Shown here: in pieces, positions 48,285-58,804 of the stretch
Layout: every line of letters starts with the position of its first letter
Numbering within the stretch: the stretch's first letter is position 1
Source of the DNA: Ariolimax columbianus
Taxonomy: Eukaryota > Mollusca > Gastropoda > Stylommatophora > Arionidae
Assembly: GCA_036924085.1 (NCBI GenBank)
Contig: JAVGWX010000002.1
Location: forward strand, 51,955,105 to 52,019,104
Length of the DNA stretch: 64,000 bases
Reading direction: 5' to 3'
Translations under genes and position numbers: made by a program
Notes under the pieces: model-generated
What the model was told of the DNA's origin: nothing
What the model saw: only the letters and a program-made list of their open reading frames with translations
Databases searched by the model: none

Positions 48285-48335
48285 GAGGAGAGAGAGAGAG
48301 AGTGAGAGAGAAAGAGAAAGAAAAGAGTCGGAAGG
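48285..48335. repeat. (GA)n-rich stretch
   Basis: GAGAGAGAGAGAGA and GAAAGAGAAAGA runs lie upstream of the next LINE. Confidence 0.9.
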
Positions 48336-48379
48336 AGAAAATGTCAAAGAAATTCAGATAAACTTGGTTTAAAAAATGT

Positions 48380-51240
48380 CTGTACAGGCTAGTGGAATTG
48401 CCGCAGCACTACCCAACGCGAAGTCATTCTCCAAATATTGGTGTACGATTTCGAGATCTTCATGATCCAGGAGAAGGAGAAGGAGGCTTGAAGGAGAATA
48501 TTGCCATTAAGTGTCCAGGATAAAGGTGCTACAGTAATCCATGCGGACCCGGCGAGCGGGGACTGACGATGTATGTGAAGCAAGAACTTCCCCACACATG
48601 GATAGATACTAGCACTTGTAAAATTGAGGATGTGGAGCAACAAGGGATTGTAGTGACAACCAACCACGAAGAATTGAGATTCTACAACGTATACGCTCAC
48701 GTAGATTACTTCTTCGACGACGTAAAGTGGGAGTTTCTGTCAGACTTGTCAGAGTCGCAGAGCAAAAAGTGCTCATTGCAGGTGACTGTAATGCTAGATC
48801 AAAGGAGTGGGGAAATGCCACTGAAAATAGGCAAGGGGTCGCCTTGATCCAGGCATTAGTCTACACAAACCTCACTGTCGTGAATGACGGACGTCTAACT
48901 AGACTAGCATCTCGACCAGGAGATACGGACGGTCATCGATCTGGCTCTTATGTCCAGTGATGTTGCTCTATCCACACTCTGGGACGTATTAGGGGCACAA
49001 GATGTGTCCATGTGTCGTCTCTTATACCCAGAGAAAAACATACCATACGCTGGAAAGCCAAACATTTGTTCAGATGAACGTATGAACAGGATAATGTAGT
49101 GAACAAGCTGCGCCAGACAATCGGATGCAGGATCACTAGATCCCCATTTGTCCAACCACTTTGGTGGAATCAACTGGTTGATACGGCCTGGAGAAAAAAG
49201 AAGGCAGCAACAAAGGATTGGCGTAAAGCCAGAAAGAGATTTGGTACTACTGTCGGCGCGTTAAATGAGAAGAGGTAAAATGCAAAGATACCAATTACTA
49301 TTCATTTAAAGCGTTAACTAGGGAGTCCAATAGCGAGCGATGGGATGAGTTCATAACAGGTGTGGGTAATGATAATACCCTCCAGAAGTTCTGGCACATC
49401 ACAGGTGTGGGTAATGATAATACCCTCCAGAAGTTCTGGCACATCACAGGTGTGGGTAATGATAATACCCTCCAGATGTTCTGGCACATCACAGGTGTGG
49501 GTAATGATAATACCCTCCAGAAGTTCTGGCACATCACAGGTGTGGGTAATGATAATACCCTCCAGAAGTTCTGGCACATCACAGGTGTGGGTAATGATAA
49601 TACCCTCCAGATGTTCTGGCACATCACAAGTGTGGGTAATGATAATACCCTCCAGAAGTTCTGGCACATCACAGGTGTGGGTAATGATAATACCCTCCAG
49701 AAGTTCTGGCACATCACAGGTGTGGGTAATGATAAGACCCTCCAGAAGTTCTGGCACATGCATCGGAAGATGAATGGAAAGACTGCAAGCCAGCTTTTCT
49801 CCAACATTCAAGACACCACAAGAATGTCACTGAAGATAGACGAAGAAAAGGGTCTGAGTTTTTTTCAGTCCATATGTTGCCCATACTGACAAAGACGACA
49901 GAGATGCACGGCAGGAAATTCGGAAAAGCATTTTAGACGCATCCATCATGGAAGCGGCGTATGTAAAGTTATCACCGAGGCGGAGGTCGCAAATAGCCTA
50001 CGTACCAGCAAAAATACTGCTTCGGGTCCTGATAAAGTTCAGTATTGCCACATCAAGCAGTTGGATGAGACAGAGATAAGAAATATGGTGAAGGAGTTCA
50101 ACCACACTATAGAGAAGGCATCTGAGGACTGGCTTCATAGCTATCTGTGTCCACTGCCTAAACCTGATAAGGACTCTACGCTTCTAGCAGCTATCAAATA
50201 ATCCCCATACAAAATGTATTGAGCAAATTTCTCGAGAAGATAGTTGCCAGGAAAATAATGGCCTACCTTGAACGGGAGGGCATCCTACCCAATACGCCCG
50301 GCAGCCATAAAACAGCGAAGGAGACCTGAGGTAACGCTGGCAATTTTGTATGATGGTTTTGATCAAAGTAAGAAACAGTTGTGGTGATACTCGACCTAGA
50401 AGACGCATACAACCGTGTCGATTTTAGGTCTTTAATTACATGTCTGAAGCAGTGTGGTTTGTAAAATGTAAATAAACATGTGCCTGGTTAGTTGGATATC
50501 AGCTGCCCTGATGGAAAGAACAGTTGCACTACGCTAGGGATCTTGGACATCAGAACCGAGGCGACTATGTCCAGGACTGCCTCAAGGGTATCTCCTTTCA
50601 TCGGTGCTGTTCAACACAGTAAAAGTGGCCAATATTCAACCCACAGGGACAGGGCGAAAGTTGACATTTGCCGATGCCATCATAACGTACAGGACTGGCT
50701 CAGACAGGCAAGAGTTGGTCAAGGACATCCAGGAAACCTTGCAAGCAATCTCACAGTGGTGCAGCGACTCAAGCTCCAAGATCAATCCGAACAAGGCCCG
50801 CATGATGTGGTGCTCTTTCAATAATTCCATAGTAAAGACTGAACTCCCGAGCATCAAATGTCATGTTTGCACCATTGACAGGTGTGACAGGTTGAAATAC
50901 CTCGGAGTGACATTTGATCGCAGTTTTTTCCTATAATTGCCATGTTAACCACATCGTACAAAGATGAAAGCGAGGGTTAGGAGCACTCAAGACCATGGCT
51001 GCTGCCGACTTGGAACAACGCCTCCTGTTCATCCTATTTCGCCAGGTCGTGTTGTCTGTTATCGATTACGGACTAGGCATCCTCTCAATAACAAGAACAC
51101 AGTGTGAAAGGTTGGAACGTATCCTGAATCCAAAACATCTCTTGAAAACCCCAGTAGGTCTATAAAAACCTGGTGGTCACACTGCGTGGCTAATGCAGGG
51201 GCGTGGTACCTTTATTCTTTAACCTTACAAAATAAGGGAA
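48380..51240 (+). mobile_element. Jockey/I-like LINE, endonuclease and RT, heavily mutated
   Basis: Order: an ORF1-end trace, then APE endonuclease (MYVKQELPHTWIDTSTCKIE, FYNVYAHVDYFFDDVKWEFL, VLIAGDCNARSKEWGNATEN, RPGDTD). A linker contains the 45-bp array. RT follows (GPDKVQYCHIKQL, EKASEDWLHSYLCPLPKPDK, TGTGRKLTFADA, WCSDSSSKINPNKARMMWCS, RLKYLGVTFDRSF), then VLSVIDYGLGIL. The catalytic FADD has become FADA (codon 50676-50678), and many stops are present. RNase H is lacking because the 3' part is missing. This family differs from the (GAA)n-tailed LINE. Confidence 0.88.
49359..49763. repeat. 45-bp in-frame array x 9 inside a LINE ORF
   Basis: Each unit encodes GVGNDNTLQKFWHIT. Copies start every 45 bases from 49359 to 49719. 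The first half-unit and last half-unit match the flanking LINE reading (WDEFI-TGVGNDNTLQKFWH-MHRKMN), so one copy is ancestral and eight are extra. Differences are few (AAG/ATG, AGG/AAG). Confidence 0.97.
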
Positions 51241-51439
51241 TACAATATTGATAAACACAACAGAGGATTAACTTCAGTTAGTCGCTCCTAATCTATCCCT
51301 GAGGATGTAGAATTATTGTTATGTATGTACTTGCAGTCGAGTGTGTATACAGGCAGATGACTGATGACTGAACTGTTGTGTCTTTGCATGGTTGAGCAAA
51401 TACCTCATTTCCGGCTTTCATGCAGGCCCCTTTTGGGTT

Positions 51440-51575
51440 GAAATGTTGTTATATTCTGAATTTTTACCCGGACAGCGACTAAGAGCTTGTTCTTTTAGAT
51501 TTTCAACTGCCAAGTGTTCTTTTACATGAGCAGCACGTACACAGGACTTCCGAGTTTATCGTCCATCTAATATAT
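51440..51575 (-). mobile_element. SINE family B fragment
   Basis: It shares TGAATTTTT-CCCGGACAGCG, TTTTCAACTGCCAAG and GAC-TCCGAGT with the body of SINE B. No head is present. The flanks 51241-51439 and 51576-51924 show no gene. Confidence 0.65.
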
Positions 51576-51924
51576 GACTAGATGCGAACCTCATCTCGCC
51601 TCGAGCGCATTCACTTTTTGCACTTTGGTTCGTATTATGAGAGCAATCACATTAAATCGCAGCTATAGCAGCACACACAACAGAGACGCGTATTAAAAAT
51701 ATTAACGGTCACGCAAATGACACACTAAAGAAGACTGCACCTGCTCATCAAGTCTCTACCGACACAACAGATGAAATGATGATGGAAAAAAAATGTGAGA
51801 GACACGTAGAATAAAACAATACTTACAAAAGTCATGATTGGATCTGTCTTAATTTCAATTGAGGAGATGAAATCGAAAACTGTTTTAAGCTCTTTATAGC
51901 TCTGTGTATAACCAAATCTGATCG

Positions 51925-52145
51925 AGGCTTGCAAATACGATCCTCCAAGGAAAGGTGAAAGGCAGACGACGAAGAGGCCGGCCAAAAAAGAGGTGGGAGG
52001 ACAACATAAAACAATGAACCAATCTCCGACCAGAGGAGGCACAGGCAGCGGCCGCTGACAGAGAAGGGTGGCGTGGGGTTGTGGAGATGTCTTCATGTGT
52101 GCCCCAACGACCTCACCGGTTACGGGATGACCTGACCTGACGTGA
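51925..52145 (+). mobile_element. RTE-related LINE 3' end
   Basis: It matches the family tail (GCAAATACGATCCTCCAAGG, CCAAAAAAGAGGTGGGAGGA, GACCTCACCGGTTACGGGAT) and ends with TGACCTGACGTGACC. It is 5'-truncated. Confidence 0.85.
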
Positions 52146-52269
52146 CCTTAATTACGTATTAAGTAAACAACGTTGATGTATTCTCAGCTGCTACAGAGAT
52201 TTCATGTGACCTAGGTCAGGCTGAACATTTATTCCCCATGTGTAGATGCACATACATATCATACACCCT

Positions 52270-52525
52270 ACCTACACACAAGTTTACATAATCAAATGCA
52301 TTCCCCTATCTATCCACCTACCTATACACAAGTTTACATAATCTAATGCATTCCCCTATCTATCCACCTACCCACACACAAGTTTACATAATCTAATGCA
52401 TTCCCCTATCTATCCACCTACCTACACACAAGTTTACATAATCTAATGCATTCCCCTATCTATCCATCTACTTACACACAAGTTTACATAATCTAATGTA
52501 TTCCCTTATCTATCTACCTACCTAC
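52270..52525. repeat. 50-bp minisatellite x 5
   Basis: The unit AGTTTACATAATCTAATGCA plus TTCCCCTATCTATCCACCTACC-ACACA starts at 52281, 52331, 52381, 52431 and 52481. It decays to the right into CTACCTA-rich sequence. Confidence 0.93.
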
Positions 52526-52816
52526 ATACGAACAAACTTATCTCTTCTCATGCAGCCACCAATTTATTTACCTATTCATTTTCTACCTACACACAAGCTT
52601 TCGTGTTCCAATTAGTCCATCTATCTTTTTATCTGCCGACTAGGTTATCTATGCCAATCCACCCATTCGACTACCTTTACACAACGCAACCTCCCACAAA
52701 CTTATCAACTTACCTATCCATCACTCTACTTACAAACAAACTTGCCGAACCTCACCCACTCATCTACCTATATATCCATCTACCAAACTATGAAAACACT
52801 AACATATTCTCACTCA

Positions 52817-53138
52817 CCCAACCACCTACCCATCCACCGCCCTGTATAATCACAAACCTCCAACCCACCCAACCACCTACCCATCCACCGCCCTGTATAA
52901 TCACAAACCTCCAACCCACCCAACCACCTACCCATCCACCGCCCTGTATAATCACAAACCTCCAACCCATCCAACCACCTACCCATCCACCACCCTGTTT
53001 AATCACAAACCTCCAACCCACCCAACCACCTACCCATCCACCGCCCTGTATAATCACAAACCTCCAACCCATCCAACCACCTACCCATCCACCACCCTGT
53101 ATAATCACAAACCTCCAACCCACACAACCACCTACCTA
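52817..53138. repeat. 51-bp minisatellite x ~6.5
   Basis: The unit CCCAACCACCTACCCATCCA plus CCGCCCTGTATAATCACAAACCTCCAACC repeats every 51 bases. Because 51 is divisible by three it creates a 198-codon open frame of Thr/Pro repeats, which has no independent support as a protein. Confidence 0.95.
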
Positions 53139-53249
53139 TTGTGAATATAGATTACCTTGCTTTCGCATAGAGATCACAAAAGCGAGAGGCCTAAATTGAT
53201 CGAATCGATTCTAACCACCTCTAGCTGACCCTGAATGTAGAAACAGACA

Positions 53250-53282
53250 TAGAACATAGAACATAGAACATAGAACATATAG
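53250..53282. repeat. 10-bp tandem repeat (ACATAGAACA)
   Basis: Three to four copies of ATAGAACATAG lie in tandem. Confidence 0.85.
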
Positions 53283-53314
53283 AGTAGCACCTGGCATTGA
53301 TCCAATATGGCTTG

Positions 53315-53660
53315 GCTTCGTTCGTTCTCAATCTCCCGCTACCAAACCCTGAAAGGGTTTAAGTAGCAGAATGTAGTCCAAAGAACGGAATGCGGTGTAT
53401 CGTAGTTTACATCTTGACTGCGATATGTGCACCTTTCGGTCCAACACATCTAACTTCAGCAAGCATTTTTTTTACTACCGGGTTAGCATTCCCTCTTCGA
53501 TTCCTTTCTCCTTAGCCAGTATGCCCTGCTGCAGCCTGTTATCCAGGATCACCTCGTGGAGGTGTAGAAGGGTCTTGGCAGCTATGGTTTGCTGGCCCTG
53601 ACGCTAGCAGTCAGCAATGGGTCGCTGACCACTGCAGCTCATACGCTGCTCAGCATCTTG
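53315..53660 (-). mobile_element. Repeat D copy, near full length
   Basis: It reads in reverse from the GAACGAACGAAG tail side (TTCGTTCGTTCTCAATCTCC) to GCTGAGCAGCGTATGAGCTG. It holds the 5' part AGCGTCAGGGCCAGCAAACC and the core. It is one of the best preserved copies. Confidence 0.88.
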
Positions 53661-53889
53661 ATCCCGATCCAATTTAAATGTTCATTTCCGCAAGTCCTTG
53701 GAAGATGGCTAACAAAACAGTAAGTGAACAACACGCATGATGAAGTCTTTAAGGGCGGAATTAAACTTATACCATTTCGTCGACCATCCTTCGTCCGTGG
53801 CTGAACTCTGTAAAAATGATATATGACGTGTTGTTCAGGGCAGGGGAAGTAAGTAGGTAAGAAAGATACTGTCATTGTAGAAATGTCAA

Positions 53890-54965
53890 CGGGTGTGCAG
53901 CTAATTATTATACCACAGTGTCAAATAAATCCCTCTCTGAATTATTGGCAAAACATTGTACTATTGGAAGCGCTACAGAAAGATGGGAACACGTCAGAGG
54001 GTCAATACACACCACGGCTTTGGCAGTGTTTGGAAAGAAGACAACAAGCAGAAATGACTAGTTTGAGGGTAGGTCCACAATCCTTGCACCTGCCATTAAA
54101 AAGCGATAATCTACTCACCTGGAGTTTAAGATTTCCCCGAGCAGCACGACCTTGGAGGCTTACAAATCAGCAAAGAGTACAGTAGAGAGATTGGCAAAGA
54201 AATGTGCAAATGACTAATTGCTTCCTCTGTAAGTCCATACAGTCGGCAGCGGGCACTGGTAACATCAGGGCAATGTACGAGGGCATAAAGAAAGCATTTG
54301 GATCCACAAAAAAGTCTATGGCGCCTCTGAAATCTGCGACAGTTGAGATTATTCTGGACAGGGATATGCATATAAAGAGATGGACCGAACACTATTCAGT
54401 CTTGTACACCTGTAATACCTGGCGGACTCTGGTCTCGAGATGGACCGAACACTATTCAGTCTTGTACACCTGTAATACCTGGCGGACTCTGGTCTCGAGA
54501 TGGACCGAACACTATTCAGTCTTGTACACCTGTAATACCTGGCGGACTCTGGTCTCGAGATGGACCGAACACTATTCAGTCTTGTACACCTGTAATACCT
54601 GGCGGACTCTGGTCTCGAGATGGACCGAACACTATTCAGTCTTGTACACCTGTAATACCTGGCGGACTCTGGTCTCGAGATGGACCGAACACTATTCAGT
54701 CTTGTACACCTGTAATACCTGGCGGACTCTGGTCTCGAGATGGACCGAACACTATTCAGTCTTGTACACCTGTAATACCTGGCGGACTCTGGTCTCAACG
54801 AAATTGAGATTCTGCAGGTGTTGCAGAAACTTAACAATAAACCGAGCATACAAGATTTAGAAAAAGCTATCGACGGCATCAGTGAGAAAGGCACCCGGTT
54901 GAGATGGCATTTCAGCAGAGGTCATCAAATGCGGAGGGAACGTTCTTCTTCAATACATGTACGAA
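53890..54965 (+). mobile_element. LINE (zinc-finger-end family), region before RT, with a 60-bp array
   Basis: The frame shows IQSAAGTGNIRAMYEGIKKA, FGSTKKSMAPLKSATVEIIL, then RWTEHYSVLY, interrupted by the array. After it come EIEILQVLQKLNNKPSIQDL, EKAIDGIS and, in other frames, GISAEVIKCGGNVLLQYMYE. This matches the segment N-terminal to RT in non-LTR elements (GNIRxMYxGIKKAxG, RWxEHxxxLY, GIPAEVIKxG). Confidence 0.85.
54378..54796. repeat. 60-bp in-frame array x 7, identical copies, inside a LINE ORF
   Basis: The unit AGATGGACCGAACACTATTC plus 40 more bases encodes RWTEHYSVLYTCNTWRTLVS. All copies between 54421 and 54780 are identical by eye. Seven copies start every 60 bases from 54378. 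Confidence 0.98.
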
Positions 54966-55481
54966 CATATTGTGAATAACTTTAGAAAACAGCAATGACT
55001 CAATAAAAACGTATACATGTTTTAATATTTCAACTAACTTACCCCCTTGGAGAACATTAGCCAGTCGTTTGAACTGATTTTAACAGTTCTAGTGAGCAAC
55101 CCAGTGCGTATTCAATATGTCGATACAAATTGTATCATAGGGGTAATATAACTAATTGTTAACGTTCGCGACTACAATGAGTCTGAAAGTCACGTTTTTT
55201 ACACTCCATACAATTGCATTGAAGATGTATCAATATTTTCGTAGAGAAGCTAAGCGTTGTAAACTATATCAGAGTATCTCAAACCCCGAATATAGAACTA
55301 TTCACACTTTTGGTTTAAGTAAACGGTCATTTGATCGATTGCTAAAAGACTACGGAAATTCGTGTTCCATCAAGACAAATACGCAAAAATAAAGAAAAGG
55401 GTAGATAGCTTTGACAGGGATGTGATTGGAAAAGAGGTTTGTAGAATGTTTGATTCCCATGAAATAGTGACACTAAGGAAA

Positions 55482-55706
55482 CTGAAGTCTCGTCTGAGAA
55501 CACACAATGACATTGATGTATCGGAACTGAAGTCTCGTCTGAGAACACACAATGACATTGATGTATCGGAACTGAAGTCTCGTCTGAGAACACACAATGA
55601 CATTGATGTATCGGAACTGAAGTCTCGTCTGAGAACACACAATGACATTGATGTATCGGAACTGAAGTCTCGTCTGAGAACACACAATGACATTGATGTA
55701 CCGAAA
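55482..55706. repeat. 45-bp in-frame array x 5 in the DDE transposase
   Basis: The unit encodes LKSRLRTHNDIDVSE, starting at 55482, 55527, 55572, 55617 and 55662. The last copy ends DVPKS and joins the ancestral reading. The copies are identical by eye except at the right edge, and the frame stays open. Confidence 0.97.
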
Positions 55707-56454
55707 TCTACATTGTGGAGAACTGTAAGGATCATATGCTTTACCTTTAGAAAGTTTGGTAGAGGGGAAACTTCATCTGTGAGAAGCCGCATCTGGTATC
55801 CATGAGAAGCAGGTATTTACGTGAAGTGCACGAAATGAGTAAACAATGTTATGATATTGTGTATGTGGATGAAACTTGGATAAATGCTCACCACACAAAT
55901 GAAAAGGAATGGCAGTCAGCGAATGGAACGATTGAAATAATAGTACCCATTGGCAAAGGGCAGCACTTGATAATAGCACATGCATGTAGCGGACATAATG
56001 GACTGGTAAAGAATGCAGAACTTGTACTTCCGTCAAACTAAATGGACAATCGGGACTATCTTACCGAGATGAATGGTAACATATTTAGAGATTGGACTGA
56101 AAAAAAGTGTTCTTCCCTCCTTGGATAAACCCTGCTGTCTGATAATGGACAATGCATCATACCACAACGCAGTGGCACAAGAAGACAAAATCCCGACATC
56201 ATCCAGTACAAAAGATGCAATAAAGATGTGGCTCACAAAAGAACACATACCATTTAACGAAACGTATCTAAAACATGAACTTGCTTTCCCTTGTCAAGCA
56301 AACATGAAAGAAAACGATATATCATTTAGACAAGTTGATCAAAGAGCATGCTCATATATGCTTGAGACTGCCACCTTACCATTCACACTTAAATCAAATT
56401 AAACTCGTTTGGGCAAAAGTTAAAGGACTAGTAGCAGCTCAAAATAAAACTTTC

Positions 56455-57028
56455 AAACTATACGATATGAAAGAACTAACATTGGCCACCCTCTCAAACT
56501 ATACGATATGAAAGAACTAACATTGGCCACCCTCTCAAACTATACGATATGAAAGAATTAACATTGGCCACCCTCTCAAACTATACGATATGAAAGAATT
56601 AACATTGGCCGCCCTCTCAAACTATACGATATGAAAGAACTAACATTGGCCACCCTCTCAAACTATACGATATGAAAGAATTAACATTGGCCACCCTCTC
56701 AAACTATACGATATGAAAGAACTAACATTGGCCACCCTCTCAAACTATACGATATGAAAGAATTAACATTGGCCGCCCTCTCAAACTATGCGATATGAAA
56801 GAACTAACATTGGCCACCCTCTCAAACTATGCGATATGAAAGAACTAACATTGGCCGCCCACTCAAACTATGCGATATGAAAGAACTAACATTGGCCACC
56901 CTCTCAAACTATACGATATGAAAGAACTAACATTGGCCACCCTCTCAAACTATACGATATGAAAGAACTAACATTGGCCGCCCTCTCAAACTATACGATA
57001 TGAAAGAACTAACATTGGACACCCTCTC
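56455..57028. repeat. 41-bp array x 14 in the transposase C-terminal region
   Basis: The unit AAACTATACGATATGAAAGA plus ACTAACATTGGCCACCCTCTC repeats every 41 bases. Variants ACG/GCG, CTA/TTA and CAC/CGC/GAC are scattered. 41 is not divisible by three, so the array destroys the reading frame of KLYDMKELTLATLSN. Confidence 0.97.
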
Positions 57029-57155
57029 AAATATAGACAAAGATTATTGGGCTAAATGTGAGGACCATGTCTTTAAAGAGGAAGAGAGCTATCGGAAAAG
57101 ATGGACTGTCGTTCGTTCAATCATCAATTTGTTGGAATCGTCTGACTCTGATTAA

Positions 57156-57762
57156 GTGAGAATAGAACTTATATGTTTGTTTTCAGATTTTAAATAAAAT
57201 TGTCCATCTCCTTTGCAAAACAGTCCTTTTCAGGACCAGCCCAATGAGTTAGAAGATGGATTTAAGAAATGAATTTTAGCCATTTATTGTTTGCTCCAGC
57301 ATCTATTTATAAACTTGAACCAATCCTTCTGAAGTATGTACTGTCTATGTTCCAAATAGCATGTGCTGTTACATATTAAAACATTCTTTCTACGAAATGC
57401 GCAGTTACTTCTTACAGTTCATTATACACATGAAATAAATTTAAAAGGACATTGTGCGTTACCTAATGTAGAAAATCTCATTCGAATTGGAGAGACACAT
57501 TTGCCCTAAAGACAGACAATTTAAAAAAAAATGTGCGACAAATTATTTTCTGCAGGGGCAAAATAAATGCTTTACTAACAAAGATCAAAGGAACTAACCT
57601 CTTTAAGAAAATGGCACTACCATACAAAATGTAAATTATAAAGTCGTTGGGACATTGGAAATACAAGACTGTGCAAAAATTCACGTTTATCGATATAAGG
57701 GTTATTCAGATATTAGACGCCAATTGACGGCTACCATTGTGAAATGGACTGAACTAAAGTTC
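57156..57762. other. No gene seen
   Basis: AT-rich sequence between the transposase stop and a LINE TSD. No recognised motif. Confidence 0.4.
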
Positions 57763-57773
57763 ACACTCATCAT

Positions 57774-58388
57774 ACATAACTTAATGACTTAAGAGCAGTA
57801 CTATGTCCACTATGCCAGCAGTCCACACCCAAAAGAGTAGTGGAACAGTGGGTTCTATCCCACTGTAACATTCAAGGCAACGAGGAAGCAGACAGACTGG
57901 CAAAAGAAGGTGCAAGCTTACCACAACCAGATTCTAGTGTGACCTACGAAGAGTCCAAAAGTTTTATTAGGGCCAGATTCATGGCCAAATGGGAAACAGA
58001 GCATACTGACTACACACAAAATGATGCTTATTACCAGTTGAACAGAAGAGAGCAGGTCGTGGCCTTCAGACTCTGCACAGGCCACAACAGACTGAGGTAC
58101 CATCTTTTCAATAAACTGAAGATAGGTGCTTCTGGCGAATGCACATGTGGTACAGGGAAAATGACCGCTGAACATCTGCTGCAAAATTGCCCGACATACA
58201 AGGACCAGAGAAAGCACATGTGGCCATCACCAGTGCCAACACTAGACACGCTCTATGGCAGTGTCGACAGCCTCAGGATGACTGCTGCTTTCTTCGAACA
58301 AATTCAAGTTTACGTCTGACAGCGTACGAAGAAGAAGAAGAAGAAGAAGAAGAAGAAGAAGAAGAAGAAGAAGAAGAAGAAGAAGAAG
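57774..58388 (+). mobile_element. I/Nimb-like LINE, 615-bp 5'-truncated insertion with long (GAA)n tail
   Basis: It reads from the RNase H C-terminal part (VEQWVLSHCNIQGNEEADRL) through [40 protein letters not shown] and [19 protein letters not shown] to [15 protein letters not shown], then about 20 GAA triplets. The 159-codon frame is open, so this is the least damaged copy of the 3' domain. The 11-bp TSD ACACTCATCAT is at 57763-57773 and 58389-58399. Confidence 0.95.
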
Positions 58389-58399
58389 ACACTCATCAT

Positions 58400-58555
58400 G
58401 TAGCATGTCCTTTATAGAACGTCGCTCCCATCACAGTCTGTCTGAAAGAAACTCGTTCCATTGCCAGAACTCCAGCCTCCATCACAGTCATACCCAGGCA
58501 TTCCTGGATATCTTTGTGCCATTGTCTTCTTAGTCCTTCACATCACCGACAGTTT
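58400..58555 (-). mobile_element. LINE 3' scrap, target of the insertion above
   Basis: It shares GTAG-ATGTC-TTT-AGAACG, CCAGAA-TCC-GCCTC and ATCTTTGTGCCATTGTCTTC-type sequence with 2030-2200, so it is the 3' end of the same minus-strand LINE family. It encodes a W-HKDIQE-like tail. Confidence 0.55.
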
Positions 58556-58804
58556 AAAACACTGTTAGAAGAGAATGAAATAAATGGTGGTGATTTTTGT
58601 TCTGCATACTGATATTCGTTGGCTGAGCAAAGACAGGCTACTTGCAATATTCTGGAATCTAAATAAAGAAGTCCCGAAGGTCAGATCCAAATATGATTTG
58701 CTGAATTCTCTGGAAACGCCTGTATTTCTGGAAAGGCTAGCATTTCTTACTGGCATCACAGACCACCTGAACAAATTACATTTGAAATTGCAAGGGCTGT
58801 ATTA

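Larger units (their letters stand above)
55156..57155 (+). pseudogene. DDE transposase pseudogene (IS630/Tc1-mariner-related, long D-E spacing)
   Basis: Frames show RTIHTFGLSKRSFDRLLKDY; DRDVIGKEVCRMFDSHEIVT followed by an HTH-like LRKLKSRLRTHNDIDVPKST; MRSRYLREVHEM; IVYVDETWINAHHTNEKEWQ (first Asp); VPIGKGQHLIIAHACSGHNG; and PCCLIMDNASYHNAVAQEDK (second Asp). After a frameshift come PPYHSHLNQIKLVWAKVKG, where the catalytic Glu is Lys, then KLYDMKELTLATLSN and DYWAKCEDHVF to LLESSDSD. About 83 codons separate the second Asp from the Glu site, longer than Tc1/mariner. Two tandem arrays lie inside it. At least four frame breaks make it inactive. Its exact superfamily is uncertain; terminal repeats were not found. 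Confidence 0.82.

Noticed and set aside
49298..49811. Minus-strand proline/leucine repeat proteins (CQNFWRVLSLPTPV type)
   Set aside because: They are antisense shadows of the LINE-internal 45-bp array on the plus strand.
52603..53199. 198-codon Thr/Pro-repeat protein
   Set aside because: It is created by the 51-bp minisatellite. There is no signal for a start, exon or conserved flank.
54349..54894. 181-codon minus-strand repeat ORF
   Set aside because: It is an antisense shadow of the 60-bp array inside a plus-strand LINE.
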